63,933 nucleotides of DNA from Gemmatimonadota bacterium (GTDB lineage: Bacteria; Latescibacterota; UBA2968; GCA-2709665), in NCBI GenBank assembly GCA_028877215.1, contig JAPPFJ010000015.1:28745-92677 (forward strand), in the 5' to 3' direction. The notes under the pieces were generated by a model, which was given only the letters and a program-made list of their open reading frames with translations, made no database searches and was not told the origin of the DNA. The first letter of the stretch is position 1. Each line of letters begins with the position of its first letter. This document shows positions 46,701 to 54,782 of this stretch, one piece after another. The position numbers were made by a program, and so were the translations under genes.

Positions 46701-48256
46701 TTGCGCCGCGCAGCTGGTACGCCTCCAAAGAGAAAAAAGCCATCCAGGTCGTATCGGACAGCGCGTCGGCAAACGCGCTCGGCATTGTGGGTCTGACCGC
46801 GCAGGAGACCGATGTGATCGGAATCCAGGACTGCCTGTCCGCCGGTCGGTGGTTCCTTCCAGACGAACGGAACGTTACCGTGTTGCCCCAGGCGATGGCT
46901 GACCTTCTGAAGATCGGTGAATCCGATATCGGACAGGCGGAGGTACGCCTCTTCGGAGAGCGCTTCAAGGTTGTCGGACTGATCGACGCCGAACGGATGA
47001 AAGATCTGGAAGACCTCGATGGCGAGCCGCTCACGCCGGCCGATTTCGTGCTGACCGACGAGAACGTGTTCATGCAGATGGCCCAGCAGGAGAAGCGGGA
47101 GAAGGCCGGACTGGAGGAGACGGACGTCGAAATCATGGAGTTCGAACACCTCGACCCGGCAAACGTGATGGTGGTCCCCTACCAGACCCTGAGGGAGGTC
47201 AACAGCCCGCTCCAGGCAATTGCGGTCCGGTTCAGGGAACCGTCGGTCGTCAAGGCGCGCGTGGAGAGTTTCATCTCGCGGCTGTCCGTCGTCCTCTTTG
47301 CGGGGATCCCGGACATTTCTCCTGAGGGAAAGATCGGGCGGATTGCCGTTTCCGTGTACTCCTCGTACGGACAGGCGTCGCCCCAGGGCCTTGCCAACCT
47401 CTTCGTTCCCATCGCCATAGCGGCCCTGATCGTGTTGAACACGATGATGGGATCGGTGTACGAACGATTCCGGGAAATCGGCATCTATTCCTCGGTCGGT
47501 CTGGCGCCCGTCCACATCGCCTTCCTGTTCCTGGCCGAGTCCTGCGTGTACGCGGTGCTCGGCGCGGTCTCGGGCTATCTGCTGGCACAGGGCGTGTCCA
47601 AAGTCGTACTCTGGCAGGGGCTTCTGGAGGGTATAACGGTGAACTATTCTTCGGTGTCCGCCATGGCCTCCTCAACGCTTGTCATGCTCGTGGTGATCCT
47701 GTCCACCGTATACCCTGCACGGCGGGCGTCCCAGATGGCGGTTCCGGATATCACCCGGCGCTGGAAACTCCCCGAACCGGACGGGGACCGCTGGCACTTC
47801 GAGTTTCCGTTCACCATATCCGGCGGCGAGGTTCTTGGGCTGTTTACGTTTCTCACCAGGTACTTCGACTTTCACACGGAAAGTTCGATGGGCACCTTCT
47901 TTACCCACGGGGCCAATCTGTCCACGTACGACACCGACCGGGGCCGTGGCTATCGTATCGATACGACAATCTGGCTGGCGCCCTTCGATCTCGGGGTAAG
48001 CCAGAACATCAGCCTCACGTCCACGCCCACTGGCGCGTTCGACATTCACGCGCTTGAAATCACCATTGACCGGCTTTCGGGCGATCTTGCCTCGTGGAAA
48101 CGATGCAACCAGCGATTCATGAACCAGATCCGGAAACAGTTCCTCATCTGGCGTACGATTCCCGAAGAAAGTCAGCGTCAATACGCGAATGAGGGCGTTG
48201 AACTGATCGACAGGGGCCGGACGGCCAACCTGGCCTCCGCGGGGGAGAACGTCTGA
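43718..48256 (+). CDS. M28-like (probably inactive) peptidase domain fused to an FtsX-type ABC permease
   Basis: The protein has 1512 residues. A signal or anchor helix (about 6-22) is followed by a PA-like and M28-type region (about 60-500). The catalytic motifs look altered: AYYDAM near residue 282 instead of AHYDS, GAEQASG near 300 instead of GANDNASG, and SAHHLGFRG near 328 instead of xxEELGLxG. From ~800 come membrane helices, then an FtsX/MacB-like permease with a periplasmic loop and late helices (MMGSVYERFREIGIYSSVGL and VVILSTVYPARRAS). A soluble tail ends the protein. No ATPase gene is adjacent. It uses a GTG start. Confidence 0.78.
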   Translation: MKTRNITLGLVILIAFLALTLVSPQALTDRLFAWFDIRYPDPPPDRVATGQQQLADSIRGRITPAGVESRLLRLSGSGSRVVGYPGHRDASLYIREEFERIGLEKVSVETYDVTSPVDKGGGLRILGEPSIIPIHAVWPNLVRTSTLPRAGLRAPLIDGGAGEFADFNGKEPGGSVVLLDFNSWNRWMNASMLGARAIVFVAPDSTTTAEAEQKFFQVPLNAPRFWIDKSDGEHLRRRLAAGERIEVELKSRMDWERHPTQNILGWITGADPQLRERVVLIDAYYDAMSVVPALAPGAEQASGIAAMLEMAEYFKAHPPAHTVLFLATSAHHLGFRGVCDFLGRHARKEEHFAALMTDPIDIRLWISLDLTSQTDQMAVWNGSTAFYFQRFFTPLGKRFSTLGSDLAPAFGMDAKRSLVDGINPPSGMSWNMFIPGGNLKTDSQVVLTAGMPTLAFVTINDARFRVDTPYDTVDHVNLTNLTNQIRLLTAALSKALNDPGFLPDYRVKMKDRMRALKGRILTFPRRSITPDRPRRGAVAVLRMSYEKSVKGVRAIFYDQADENGEFYVPGLAVRWVGLDAFYLDPQSGEITYATDRGQAARIYKPEFGMDWWITRATRILFPCVSTDFYETVDPRYLTKLPSLSLYGDGNTAPREYGYTLGYGPNEPVGVVFTPPGTRLKLTMHTRGIGIRYLLLNATDTTSVEAAHKSGFVAATHGAITHTAYQAARDMWVLDHARMRELHAFGIENDRLADLHSRAKEHLDKADASRQELRWDDFIRHSRAALGLESRAYPDVKGTQNDVIRGIIFFMALVLPCAFFGERLIFTAVDIRRQIAGFAGIFVVIWIFLSIVHPAFDLSNPFVILLAFVLLSLASFVISLVFSRFNSQMRNLRTEAAVIHDVDVGRISASLAAFQLGIANMKRRKLRTLLTFTTLVLLTFTVLSFSSIKSQLKFHQIARDNLGPYPGMLIRSKYWAPLEESVLDYAQANFGKEALIAPRSWYASKEKKAIQVVSDSASANALGIVGLTAQETDVIGIQDCLSAGRWFLPDERNVTVLPQAMADLLKIGESDIGQAEVRLFGERFKVVGLIDAERMKDLEDLDGEPLTPADFVLTDENVFMQMAQQEKREKAGLEETDVEIMEFEHLDPANVMVVPYQTLREVNSPLQAIAVRFREPSVVKARVESFISRLSVVLFAGIPDISPEGKIGRIAVSVYSSYGQASPQGLANLFVPIAIAALIVLNTMMGSVYERFREIGIYSSVGLAPVHIAFLFLAESCVYAVLGAVSGYLLAQGVSKVVLWQGLLEGITVNYSSVSAMASSTLVMLVVILSTVYPARRASQMAVPDITRRWKLPEPDGDRWHFEFPFTISGGEVLGLFTFLTRYFDFHTESSMGTFFTHGANLSTYDTDRGRGYRIDTTIWLAPFDLGVSQNISLTSTPTGAFDIHALEITIDRLSGDLASWKRCNQRFMNQIRKQFLIWRTIPEESQRQYANEGVELIDRGRTANLASAGENV

Positions 48257-48283
48257 TGGCGTTCAGTACCCTCCTTCCGCGCC

Positions 48284-48320
48284 CATCGACACCCCCGGCG
48301 CCCCGCCCGGCGTGTCGATG
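48284..48320. other. Inverted repeat before the speD-speE fusion
   Basis: CATCGACAC (48284-48292) and GTGTCGATG (48312-48320) form a perfect 9-bp stem around a very GC-rich 19-base loop. It lies in the 92-base gap after the FtsX fusion gene. It may be a weak terminator or a 5' leader structure for the polyamine gene; there is no U tract. Confidence 0.4.
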
Positions 48321-48348
48321 CCCACACCTGCTACGGAACCCGTAAGCC

Positions 48349-49656
48349 GTGTCTCTCGGCAGACACATACTGGTGGAGCTTTACGGATCTCCGGCATCCG
48401 TACTGAACGACGTCATCCGCATCGAAGCGTGCATGGTTCGTGCGGCTCGAGCGGCGAACGCCACCGTCATCAACACCTCCTTCCATCGTTTCTCGCCTTA
48501 TGGCGTCTCCGGCGTCGTTGTCATCCACGAGAGTCACCTCTCCATCCATACCTGGCCCGAGTACGGTTTCGCCGCGGTCGATCTGTTTACCTGCGGAGAT
48601 ACGATCGATCCGTGGCCGGCGTATGAAGCGCTGAAGTCGGACCTGGAAGCCGCTCACGGCACGACCCGGGAAATCGACCGCGGCCGGTTCGATGGTCCCA
48701 CTCAAGCCGATGCCGCGCCGACGCAGGCAGCCGCGGAAAACCCTCCAGCGCACATCCGCAATCTCTGGTTTACCAGACGGGAGGAACAGATTGCCCTCTC
48801 GCTCAGGCATGCCGGCGCGCTCTTCCAGCACCAGTCGCCACATCAGAAGATCGAAGTTCTCGACAGCTACGGGTACGGCAAGACGCTGGTGATCGACGGG
48901 GCGATCGTATGCACGGAACGCGACGAGCACATCTACCACGAGATGATCGTCCACGTACCCATGCAGACCCGCCCCGACGCGAGGCGAGCCCTGGTTGTCG
49001 GGGGCGGCGACGGCGGCGCCCTTCGAGAACTGTTGCGTTACCAGCGGATCGAGGAGGTCGTCGTCGTTGAACTCGACGACGCGGTTGTCAGCGCATGCAG
49101 GAAACACTTCCCGGCCCTCGCGCCTGCCTTCGATGACCCCAGACTCTCGCTTCAAATTGCGGACGGTTTCGACTTTCTGCAAACCTGCCCCGCCGAGTCC
49201 TTCGATCTCGCCATCGTCGATGTCGCGAATCCCGCCGGCGGACCGCAGCATCTGTTTTCAGAACCCTTCTACGGGAGGGTCCGGGAGAGCCTCGTTCCCG
49301 GAGGCGTTATGGCCGCGCAAACGGAACCGCCCGCGCTCGACAGCGGGACTTTCTCTGAAATATACAGGCGCCAGGAGACGGTCTTCGGCACGGGAAACGT
49401 GCACTGCTACCTGGCCTGCATCCCAACGTATGCGACCGGTCTGCTCAGCTTTTCTTATGCCACAGCCGAGTTGGCGGACCCGCAGAACGACATCGTTCCG
49501 GCGAGAGCCCGCCGCTTTGCGGATGCCCACGGCCTGCAATACTACAATGACGAGATCCACAAAGCCGCCTTTGTACTTCCCCCGTACGTCATACGTCTTC
49601 TGCGAGGTGAAACCCCAATGCCGGCGCGGTCAGAACACCGGCAATACCGCGGATGA
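48349..49656 (+). CDS. S-adenosylmethionine decarboxylase-spermidine synthase fusion
   Basis: The protein has 435 residues. Residues ~1-110 are a class 1b Spe[21 protein letters not shown] contains the pyruvoyl-forming Ser at residue 62, and the cleavage motif is intact. Residues ~140-435 are SpeE-like, with the GGGDGG dcAdoMet loop at 218-223 and VVELDD after it. The amine-site motif normally DSxDP reads D291-VA-N294-P, so the second Asp is Asn. The fusion would make decarboxylated SAM and use it directly. Because the amine site differs, the product may not be spermidine. Confidence 0.88.
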   Translation: MSLGRHILVELYGSPASVLNDVIRIEACMVRAARAANATVINTSFHRFSPYGVSGVVVIHESHLSIHTWPEYGFAAVDLFTCGDTIDPWPAYEALKSDLEAAHGTTREIDRGRFDGPTQADAAPTQAAAENPPAHIRNLWFTRREEQIALSLRHAGALFQHQSPHQKIEVLDSYGYGKTLVIDGAIVCTERDEHIYHEMIVHVPMQTRPDARRALVVGGGDGGALRELLRYQRIEEVVVVELDDAVVSACRKHFPALAPAFDDPRLSLQIADGFDFLQTCPAESFDLAIVDVANPAGGPQHLFSEPFYGRVRESLVPGGVMAAQTEPPALDSGTFSEIYRRQETVFGTGNVHCYLACIPTYATGLLSFSYATAELADPQNDIVPARARRFADAHGLQYYNDEIHKAAFVLPPYVIRLLRGETPMPARSEHRQYRG

Positions 49657-49797
49657 CCACAACACTCTTCCGGCGAATTCGGGTGGGCCATCCGACGGTG
49701 GTTCCTCCGCTTTTTGGTTGACAATGGGCACGCCTGAGCGTAGCTTCAGCGACGACCGCCACGCGAAATCCGCGGGAAGGGAGTGAAGGAAACAGCC

Positions 49798-50340
49798 ATG
49801 GCAGACGAACCGCTATCGGAGATGCGTCCGTTTGAACCCGCCGGCAGAATCGGGTTCAACAGAAGATTCGTCGCATTCCTGATCGACGTCATCGCCATCG
49901 GGATACTGACTTCCATCTCGGACTATGTTGCGGGAGGCGACGACTCAGACGTTCCGTCGAGCCTGCACAACCTCTCCGAACTGACGCGGTTGATGGCGAG
50001 CGTGGGGGTCTTCGCATCTTCGGTTCAACTCCTCTACTGTCTGATCGAGGGTCTCACCGGCGCATCGCCGGGAAAGATCGTCCTCAGGATTCAGATCCGG
50101 GCCGCCAGCGGCGCGCCGGCGGCCACGGGTACGCTGATTCTCCGCATGGTTCTAAAACAGATCAAGGTCGTCGCAACGCTGATTGTCTCGCTCACCGGGA
50201 GCCAGTTGCTGACGGTATTGGGATTGGCAGGGGGCGTGATCTTCTTCTTCGGATGCTTTCTCGCGCTGGGCGCCGCCAGACAGGCGCTGCACGACCGGAT
50301 TCTCCAGACTGCCGTGTTCCCCACGGGAACCCGTGCCTGA
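49798..50340 (+). CDS. RDD-family membrane protein
   Basis: The 180-residue protein has the RDD layout: an N-terminal helix containing NRRFVAFLIDVIAIGIL with the Arg and Asp of the family, a second helix near 65-85, then SPGKIVLRIQIR, and a last helical part near 120-165. RDD proteins are small integral membrane proteins of varied or unknown transport role. The ATG at 49798 follows AAGGA by seven bases. Confidence 0.82.
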   Translation: MADEPLSEMRPFEPAGRIGFNRRFVAFLIDVIAIGILTSISDYVAGGDDSDVPSSLHNLSELTRLMASVGVFASSVQLLYCLIEGLTGASPGKIVLRIQIRAASGAPAATGTLILRMVLKQIKVVATLIVSLTGSQLLTVLGLAGGVIFFFGCFLALGAARQALHDRILQTAVFPTGTRA

Positions 50341-50404
50341 ACCCGTTTTCGAACCCCGAAATTCTCCCTGAACGCTGCATCCCGGGGGGAATTTTGTGTA
50401 AAGT

Positions 50405-51178
50405 ATGGAGACAAACAGCGAACTGTCGTCAACCGGGGAAGACGCCGTTCCTCGGACGCATACGCTCGATACGCTCTGCCGTGACCTTAGAGCGCTTGGC
50501 GTGGAACCGGGCGATACGCTCTTCGTTCACTCGTCTTTCAAGAGCCTCGGAAGGGTCGACGGCGGCGCGCTTACCGTCATTAGCGCCCTTGAGAACGCGA
50601 CGAATCCCGGCGGCCTCATCCTGATGCCTTCGTTCAATCTCCTGGAGGACAACCGGTTGCGCGCCGAGACCTGGGACCCGGACGCCACACCCTCGACGGT
50701 GGGTTGGCTCACCGAATTCTTCCGCACGCTGCCCGGAACGTATCGCTCCGACCACTACTCCCATTCCGTCGCCGCCCGCGGCACAAACGCCCGGGCGTTC
50801 GTTGCCGGCCACCGCGACAGAAGCGGGCGTTCTTCTCCGTGGGACCGCGACCCGTGGGGCAAGACCTACGGCGACAATTCACCAATGGTCCGCGCGTATT
50901 CGGCCGGCGGCAAGGTGCTCATGCTGGGCGTGACGTACGAAACCTCCACCTACATACATCTTGTTGAAGTCATCTGCTGGCACCGGCGCCTCGAGAACGA
51001 GCCGGATGGCGCCTATGGAAGGATCAACCGACCGGCGATGGGTGCATTCTGGGAAGAAAACGGAGTGCTCAACCGGGGGCCGGTGGGCGATGCCGGGTGC
51101 CGGCTATTCCCCATCCGGACCTATGTGGACACGCTTGTCGAGGAGGTGGAAGGAAGGCCGGAGGCCTATTTCAAATAG
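50405..51178 (+). CDS. AAC(3)-family N-acetyltransferase-like protein
   Basis: The 257-residue protein follows the AAC(3) family: LGVEPGDTLFVHSSFKSLG near residue 33, an alternating substrate region with TPSTVGWLTEFFRTLPGTYRSDHYSHSVAARG near 100-125, and GGKVLMLGVTYETSTYIHLVEV near 165-187. The family includes aminoglycoside acetyltransferases, but most environmental members act on other amines with acyl-CoA. No resistance can be inferred. It lies in a run of plus-strand small-molecule genes. Confidence 0.85.
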   Translation: METNSELSSTGEDAVPRTHTLDTLCRDLRALGVEPGDTLFVHSSFKSLGRVDGGALTVISALENATNPGGLILMPSFNLLEDNRLRAETWDPDATPSTVGWLTEFFRTLPGTYRSDHYSHSVAARGTNARAFVAGHRDRSGRSSPWDRDPWGKTYGDNSPMVRAYSAGGKVLMLGVTYETSTYIHLVEVICWHRRLENEPDGAYGRINRPAMGAFWEENGVLNRGPVGDAGCRLFPIRTYVDTLVEEVEGRPEAYFK

Positions 51179-51281
51179 GCCGATTCCGGCCGGGCGACAC
51201 GTCGGTCGAAACAGGGCAATCCAATTCCGGGACGAACACCGGACCGAACCAGCCGCAGGCAGGATCCATAAGGAGGTTTTC

Positions 51282-51527
51282 GTGACGTCGGCACAAGCTG
51301 CATCGCTGAGGAACGCATTGGAAGCGCTGATGGAAGCCATTGAAAAAAGAGAACCGATCGCGGACCACCTGCACCATCTGGCCACGCTCCACCGTAATCT
51401 GGCCCCCTTCACGTCCCGGCAACTGGATCATTACCTGAAGAACAGAAGCTATACCAAGGCGCTGGAATACCTCCGCGACGGCGTCGTCATCGAGGACCCG
51501 GCCCGCCCCGACTGCGACGATGAATAA
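51282..51527 (+). CDS. Small helical protein of unknown function
   Basis: The 81-residue protein begins at a GTG preceded by AAGGAGG (51270-51276), a strong site. It is mostly helical and charged, with EALMEAIEKREPIADHLHHLATLHRNLAPF, and ends in an acidic tail. No family is recognised. It lies between the AAC(3)-like and HpcH/HpaI genes; the longer frame upstream lacks a ribosome site. Confidence 0.55.
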   Translation: MTSAQAASLRNALEALMEAIEKREPIADHLHHLATLHRNLAPFTSRQLDHYLKNRSYTKALEYLRDGVVIEDPARPDCDDE

Positions 51528-51649
51528 TCCCACCTGTGCGCCACCCGCTGTTCCACCCATCCATGTTCGGTCACGGGAGACCTGGCGCGACGGCCGACCG
51601 GGTCCCGCCGCGCCCCACGATCCACAGCACCGTGCAGAAAGGCTCCGCC

Positions 51650-52417
51650 ATGGTAAAGAGCATACGCCGGCGCGCGCTTGAGCGCGAAGTCGTTGCAGGT
51701 ACATTCCTGAACCTGGGGTCCGCCGTCACGGCCGAGATCGCCGGGAAGAGCGGTCTGGACTGGGTCCTGATCGACATCGAACACGGCGCATCGGACCTGG
51801 AAACGCTTCGAGTCCAGCTTCAGGTGGTCTCGGGAACGCCCGCCGTACCCATCGTGCGTATCGCGGCCAACGAACCCCCGAGATTCAAACGCGTTCTGGA
51901 TATGGGCGCTTCGGGAGTCATGGTACCCTACGTGAGCACGGTGGCCGAGGCCCAGCAAGCCGTGGCTTCGAGCCGCTATCCCCCACGAGGTATCCGGGGC
52001 GTTGCGAAATTGAACCGGGGCAGCGAGTTCGGACGGGACTTCGAGGAATATTTCAGTAAATCCCACGAATTGCTGACGACCGTCGTGCAGATTGAAACAC
52101 CGGAAGCCGTGAACGCCATTGACGACATCGCCGCGGTAGACGGCGTGGACGTCCTGTTCATCGGCCCCCTCGACCTCAGCGTCAACCTGGGGATTCCGCA
52201 GCAGTTCGATCATCCCCGGTTTCTGGATGCCAGGGCAAGGGTCTCACACGCCGCCAGACGGGCGGGCAAGGCCGCCGGTATACTGCTTCTGGATCCGGAT
52301 CATCTCGACGCCGCGGTGCGGGACGGGTTCACCTTTATAGCACTCGGATCGGACGGCGGCCTCGTCGCGGCCGGCATGCAGAACGTCTCGGCCGCATTCG
52401 ATCCGCATACGGCGTAA
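51650..52417 (+). CDS. HpcH/HpaI-family class II aldolase
   Basis: The 255-residue protein is a pyruvate-type aldolase barrel. LDWVLIDIEHGASDLETL near residue 36 holds the conserved Glu-His, DMGASGVMVPYVSTVAEAQ near 84 and VVQIETPEAVNAIDDIAAVDGVDVLFIGPLDLS near 145-177 carry the metal-site Glu and Asp. Enzymes of this family cleave 4-hydroxy-2-oxo acids to pyruvate or a related 2-oxo acid and an aldehyde. It begins at the ATG at 51650 after GAAAGG. With the DapA-like gene next door it suggests breakdown of a sugar-acid-like compound. Confidence 0.87.
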   Translation: MVKSIRRRALEREVVAGTFLNLGSAVTAEIAGKSGLDWVLIDIEHGASDLETLRVQLQVVSGTPAVPIVRIAANEPPRFKRVLDMGASGVMVPYVSTVAEAQQAVASSRYPPRGIRGVAKLNRGSEFGRDFEEYFSKSHELLTTVVQIETPEAVNAIDDIAAVDGVDVLFIGPLDLSVNLGIPQQFDHPRFLDARARVSHAARRAGKAAGILLLDPDHLDAAVRDGFTFIALGSDGGLVAAGMQNVSAAFDPHTA

Positions 52418-52466
52418 CGGCGCACGAGGTGTGCATCGGCCGGCGCCGGCGCGGAGAACGTCAGTC

Positions 52467-53417
52467 ATGGGCGATGGCGGGACATTGCGAAGGTCGACGA
52501 ACGCACGAGGGGTCTACGTCTTTGTAATGACGCCGATGAAGACCGCCCTGAACCGAAAGGGCGCATATCGGATCGATACGGGGGGCCTGGAGAAAAACGC
52601 GCGTTATTTTGCGGGGGTCAAGGGCCGGAAGACCCTCGTGATCTGCGGCGGATCGGGGGAATTCTACGCCCTGTCCCCGTCCGAAGTCAAAGACCTGGCC
52701 GCCGCGGCGGTTGCGGGTGTCCGGGGGTCGTGCAGGATCGTTTGCGGCATCGGATGGAGTACGGGAAAAGCCGTGAAGATGGCGGAAAGTGCGCAGGACG
52801 CCGGCTGCGACGCCCTGCTTGTCATGCCGCACGACCCCGTCGTTGCGCGCGGCGAAGCGGCGATCTGGCGACACCACCTGTCAATCGCGAAAGCCGTGGA
52901 TATCGGCATCATCCCGTTCCGGGCACCGCGGCAACTCCTCTCAATTGATCTTGTCAGGCGGTTTTCCAGGCTCGCCGGGGTCGTCGCCATCAAGGAGGAG
53001 AGCAATGCCGTCGACTGGGTGCGGACCGGCTGCAGGGCCATCGGTCACCGCGTGCCCATCATCACGGGCGGCGGCGAAAATATGGCGCCCTACTACTATC
53101 TCGCGGGCGCCAGCGGATTCACAACGGGAATGGCCAACCTTACGCTGCCGATGTCCATCGAGATGCACAATGCCGGTATGCGGCGGCACTGGAAATCGGC
53201 GATGGAACTCCGGGACTGGTTCGAGCCCCTGACAACCCTGAGGGGCGAACTCGGCACGCCCATGCTCAAGGCCGGGCTGGAGATGATGGGCCTTGCGGGC
53301 GGCCCTATGCGTGGCGAGGCGCAACCCCAACCGGCCGTGACGCCCACCAGCCGTATCCTCGCGGCAAAAGACCGCGCCAGGGTCCGACGCCTGTTGAAGA
53401 AAAAGGGGGTGTTTTAG
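52467..53417 (+). CDS. Dihydrodipicolinate synthase/N-acetylneuraminate lyase-family protein
   Basis: The 316-residue TIM-barrel protein has the Schiff-base lysine in GVVAIKEESNAVDW and ICGGSGEFYALS in place of the usual GTTGE. At the position of the catalytic Tyr (usual Y-N-x-P) it reads FRAP, so the proton-relay Tyr appears to be Phe. The start is taken as the ATG at 52467. The tail (~265-316) is longer and basic. Members cleave or form 2-oxo acids; the Tyr change makes a standard aldolase reaction doubtful. Its 3' end overlaps a hairpin. Confidence 0.8.
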   Translation: MGDGGTLRRSTNARGVYVFVMTPMKTALNRKGAYRIDTGGLEKNARYFAGVKGRKTLVICGGSGEFYALSPSEVKDLAAAAVAGVRGSCRIVCGIGWSTGKAVKMAESAQDAGCDALLVMPHDPVVARGEAAIWRHHLSIAKAVDIGIIPFRAPRQLLSIDLVRRFSRLAGVVAIKEESNAVDWVRTGCRAIGHRVPIITGGGENMAPYYYLAGASGFTTGMANLTLPMSIEMHNAGMRRHWKSAMELRDWFEPLTTLRGELGTPMLKAGLEMMGLAGGPMRGEAQPQPAVTPTSRILAAKDRARVRRLLKKKGVF

Positions 53418-53426
53418 CACCCCCTT
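53403..53426 (+). terminator. Hairpin over the stop codon of the DapA-like gene
   Basis: AAGGGGGTG (53403-53411) and CACCCCCTT (53418-53426) form a perfect 9-bp stem whose loop holds the TAG stop. There is no long U tract after it, so it may limit RNA decay rather than end transcription. The next gene reads toward it. Confidence 0.45.
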
Positions 53427-53491
53427 GCCGGCTCCCCCACCCCGGTAAGGGTTGAACTATCCGCATAATCACGTCCGTCCCCGGCCGGTCA

Positions 53492-54763
53492 TCATCCGGA
53501 CCGCGAGCCGGACATCGTCAGATTGCCCTCCACGTCGAAGTCCATTCCTGCCGGTTCGCCTGACACTTCCACCTCCGGCAACGCGGAAAGCTCCGGAAGC
53601 AGCGCCTCGGATGCCCAGAGGTGTTCCAGTTCCAACGTCGATCGTATCCGCATCACTCTCACACCCCCGTTCCCGCCGTTCCCGCACGTGCCAAGCGCAA
53701 TTTCGATCGCCTCCCGGTCGTTTTCGCCCACGATGGGTATGTACGCGCGGTTCAGGAACGTGCTGGTCATCGCGTTAGCGTACGTCGCCTTGAAGTCGAT
53801 ACGGTCCACAAGCCGGCGCGTGGTCACGTCAGCCAGGCCGATTCCATTGGCGTTGCCGTGCGTTTCGGGCGTCAGGTCCAGCACGACGATGCGTTCGATT
53901 CGCGGCGAATCCGGCTCCTTGACACCCGCAAGCCATATCCGTCCGATGATGTTGGGATCCATTCCCGTACCGCTGATATTCTTGCCGATCCGGTCCACGA
54001 TCAGGAGGTCGATCCGATCGACGGGTATCCGGGGCATCAGTTCCCGGGCCTCATCCAGCAATTCCGGCTCGACCGCCGTCAGCTCGTCCGGCTCAACGGC
54101 AACCACTTTTGCCGTCTGCTCGTAAGCGTTTTCCAGAATCGCCACGCCGAGCGCGATGGGGGCTTCCCGAAGTATGATCCGCCCCCACGCCGGGATCATC
54201 AGCGGCAAACCGTCCGCACCCATCGAGTGCGCCAGCGTGGCCCCCCTGTGGGACCCCAATCCGATCGTCATCATCTTCATCAATCCGCTTTCGTACGGCC
54301 CGCGAAAGGACGTATGCGGCTTGATCCGGTTCACCAGCACCACCGCGTCGGCCTCTTTTGCCAACCGGTTCAGAACGACCGGAACGCCATCTTCCGTCTT
54401 CCCGACCTCCACCACGTCCATCGTGGCATCGACGGGCGCTCCCATCGTGGATTCCTCAATGCCATACGAGGCGAGAATGGCTTTCTGTCCGTCGGTAGTC
54501 GCCCCGCCGTGACTGCCCATCGACGCCAGGATGAAGGGATCGCCCCCCAGTTCCCGGACGCAGTCCGCAATCGCCCGGGTCATCTGTGCAATCCGGTGAA
54601 TACCCCTGCTGCCGGCCGTAATCGCAACCCGGTCGCCGCGGGAAATGCGTTCGCCCAGCGAAGAGTTCAGAACACACGCGCGCGTCCCGGCAACGGGGTC
54701 GTCCAGACTCTCCGCGTCAAACGTCTGCCGCAACGGAAACATCCGGGGTAGGTCCATCTCCAT
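53492..54763 (-). CDS. DUF2088/LarA-like protein (lactate racemase family)
   Basis: The 423-residue protein has the LarA-family features: DRVAITAGSRGI near residue 44, ILASMGSHGGATTDGQ near 78 and VLVNRIKPHTSFRG near 142, followed by GPYESGLMKMMTIGLGSH. LarA uses a nickel-pincer cofactor to racemise lactate, and relatives act on other 2-hydroxy acids. Cofactor-making larBCE genes are not in view, so the role is unproven. It converges with the DapA-like gene; the shared context suggests hydroxy-acid metabolism. Confidence 0.85.
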   Translation of the reverse strand: MEMDLPRMFPLRQTFDAESLDDPVAGTRACVLNSSLGERISRGDRVAITAGSRGIHRIAQMTRAIADCVRELGGDPFILASMGSHGGATTDGQKAILASYGIEESTMGAPVDATMDVVEVGKTEDGVPVVLNRLAKEADAVVLVNRIKPHTSFRGPYESGLMKMMTIGLGSHRGATLAHSMGADGLPLMIPAWGRIILREAPIALGVAILENAYEQTAKVVAVEPDELTAVEPELLDEARELMPRIPVDRIDLLIVDRIGKNISGTGMDPNIIGRIWLAGVKEPDSPRIERIVVLDLTPETHGNANGIGLADVTTRRLVDRIDFKATYANAMTSTFLNRAYIPIVGENDREAIEIALGTCGNGGNGGVRVMRIRSTLELEHLWASEALLPELSALPEVEVSGEPAGMDFDVEGNLTMSGSRSG

Positions 54764-54782
54764 CCTCTTCCATCAGGTTGTC

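Noticed and set aside
50405..51178. Aminoglycoside resistance gene
   Set aside because: The AAC(3) fold is shared by many environmental acyltransferases, and nothing in the context suggests a resistance cassette.
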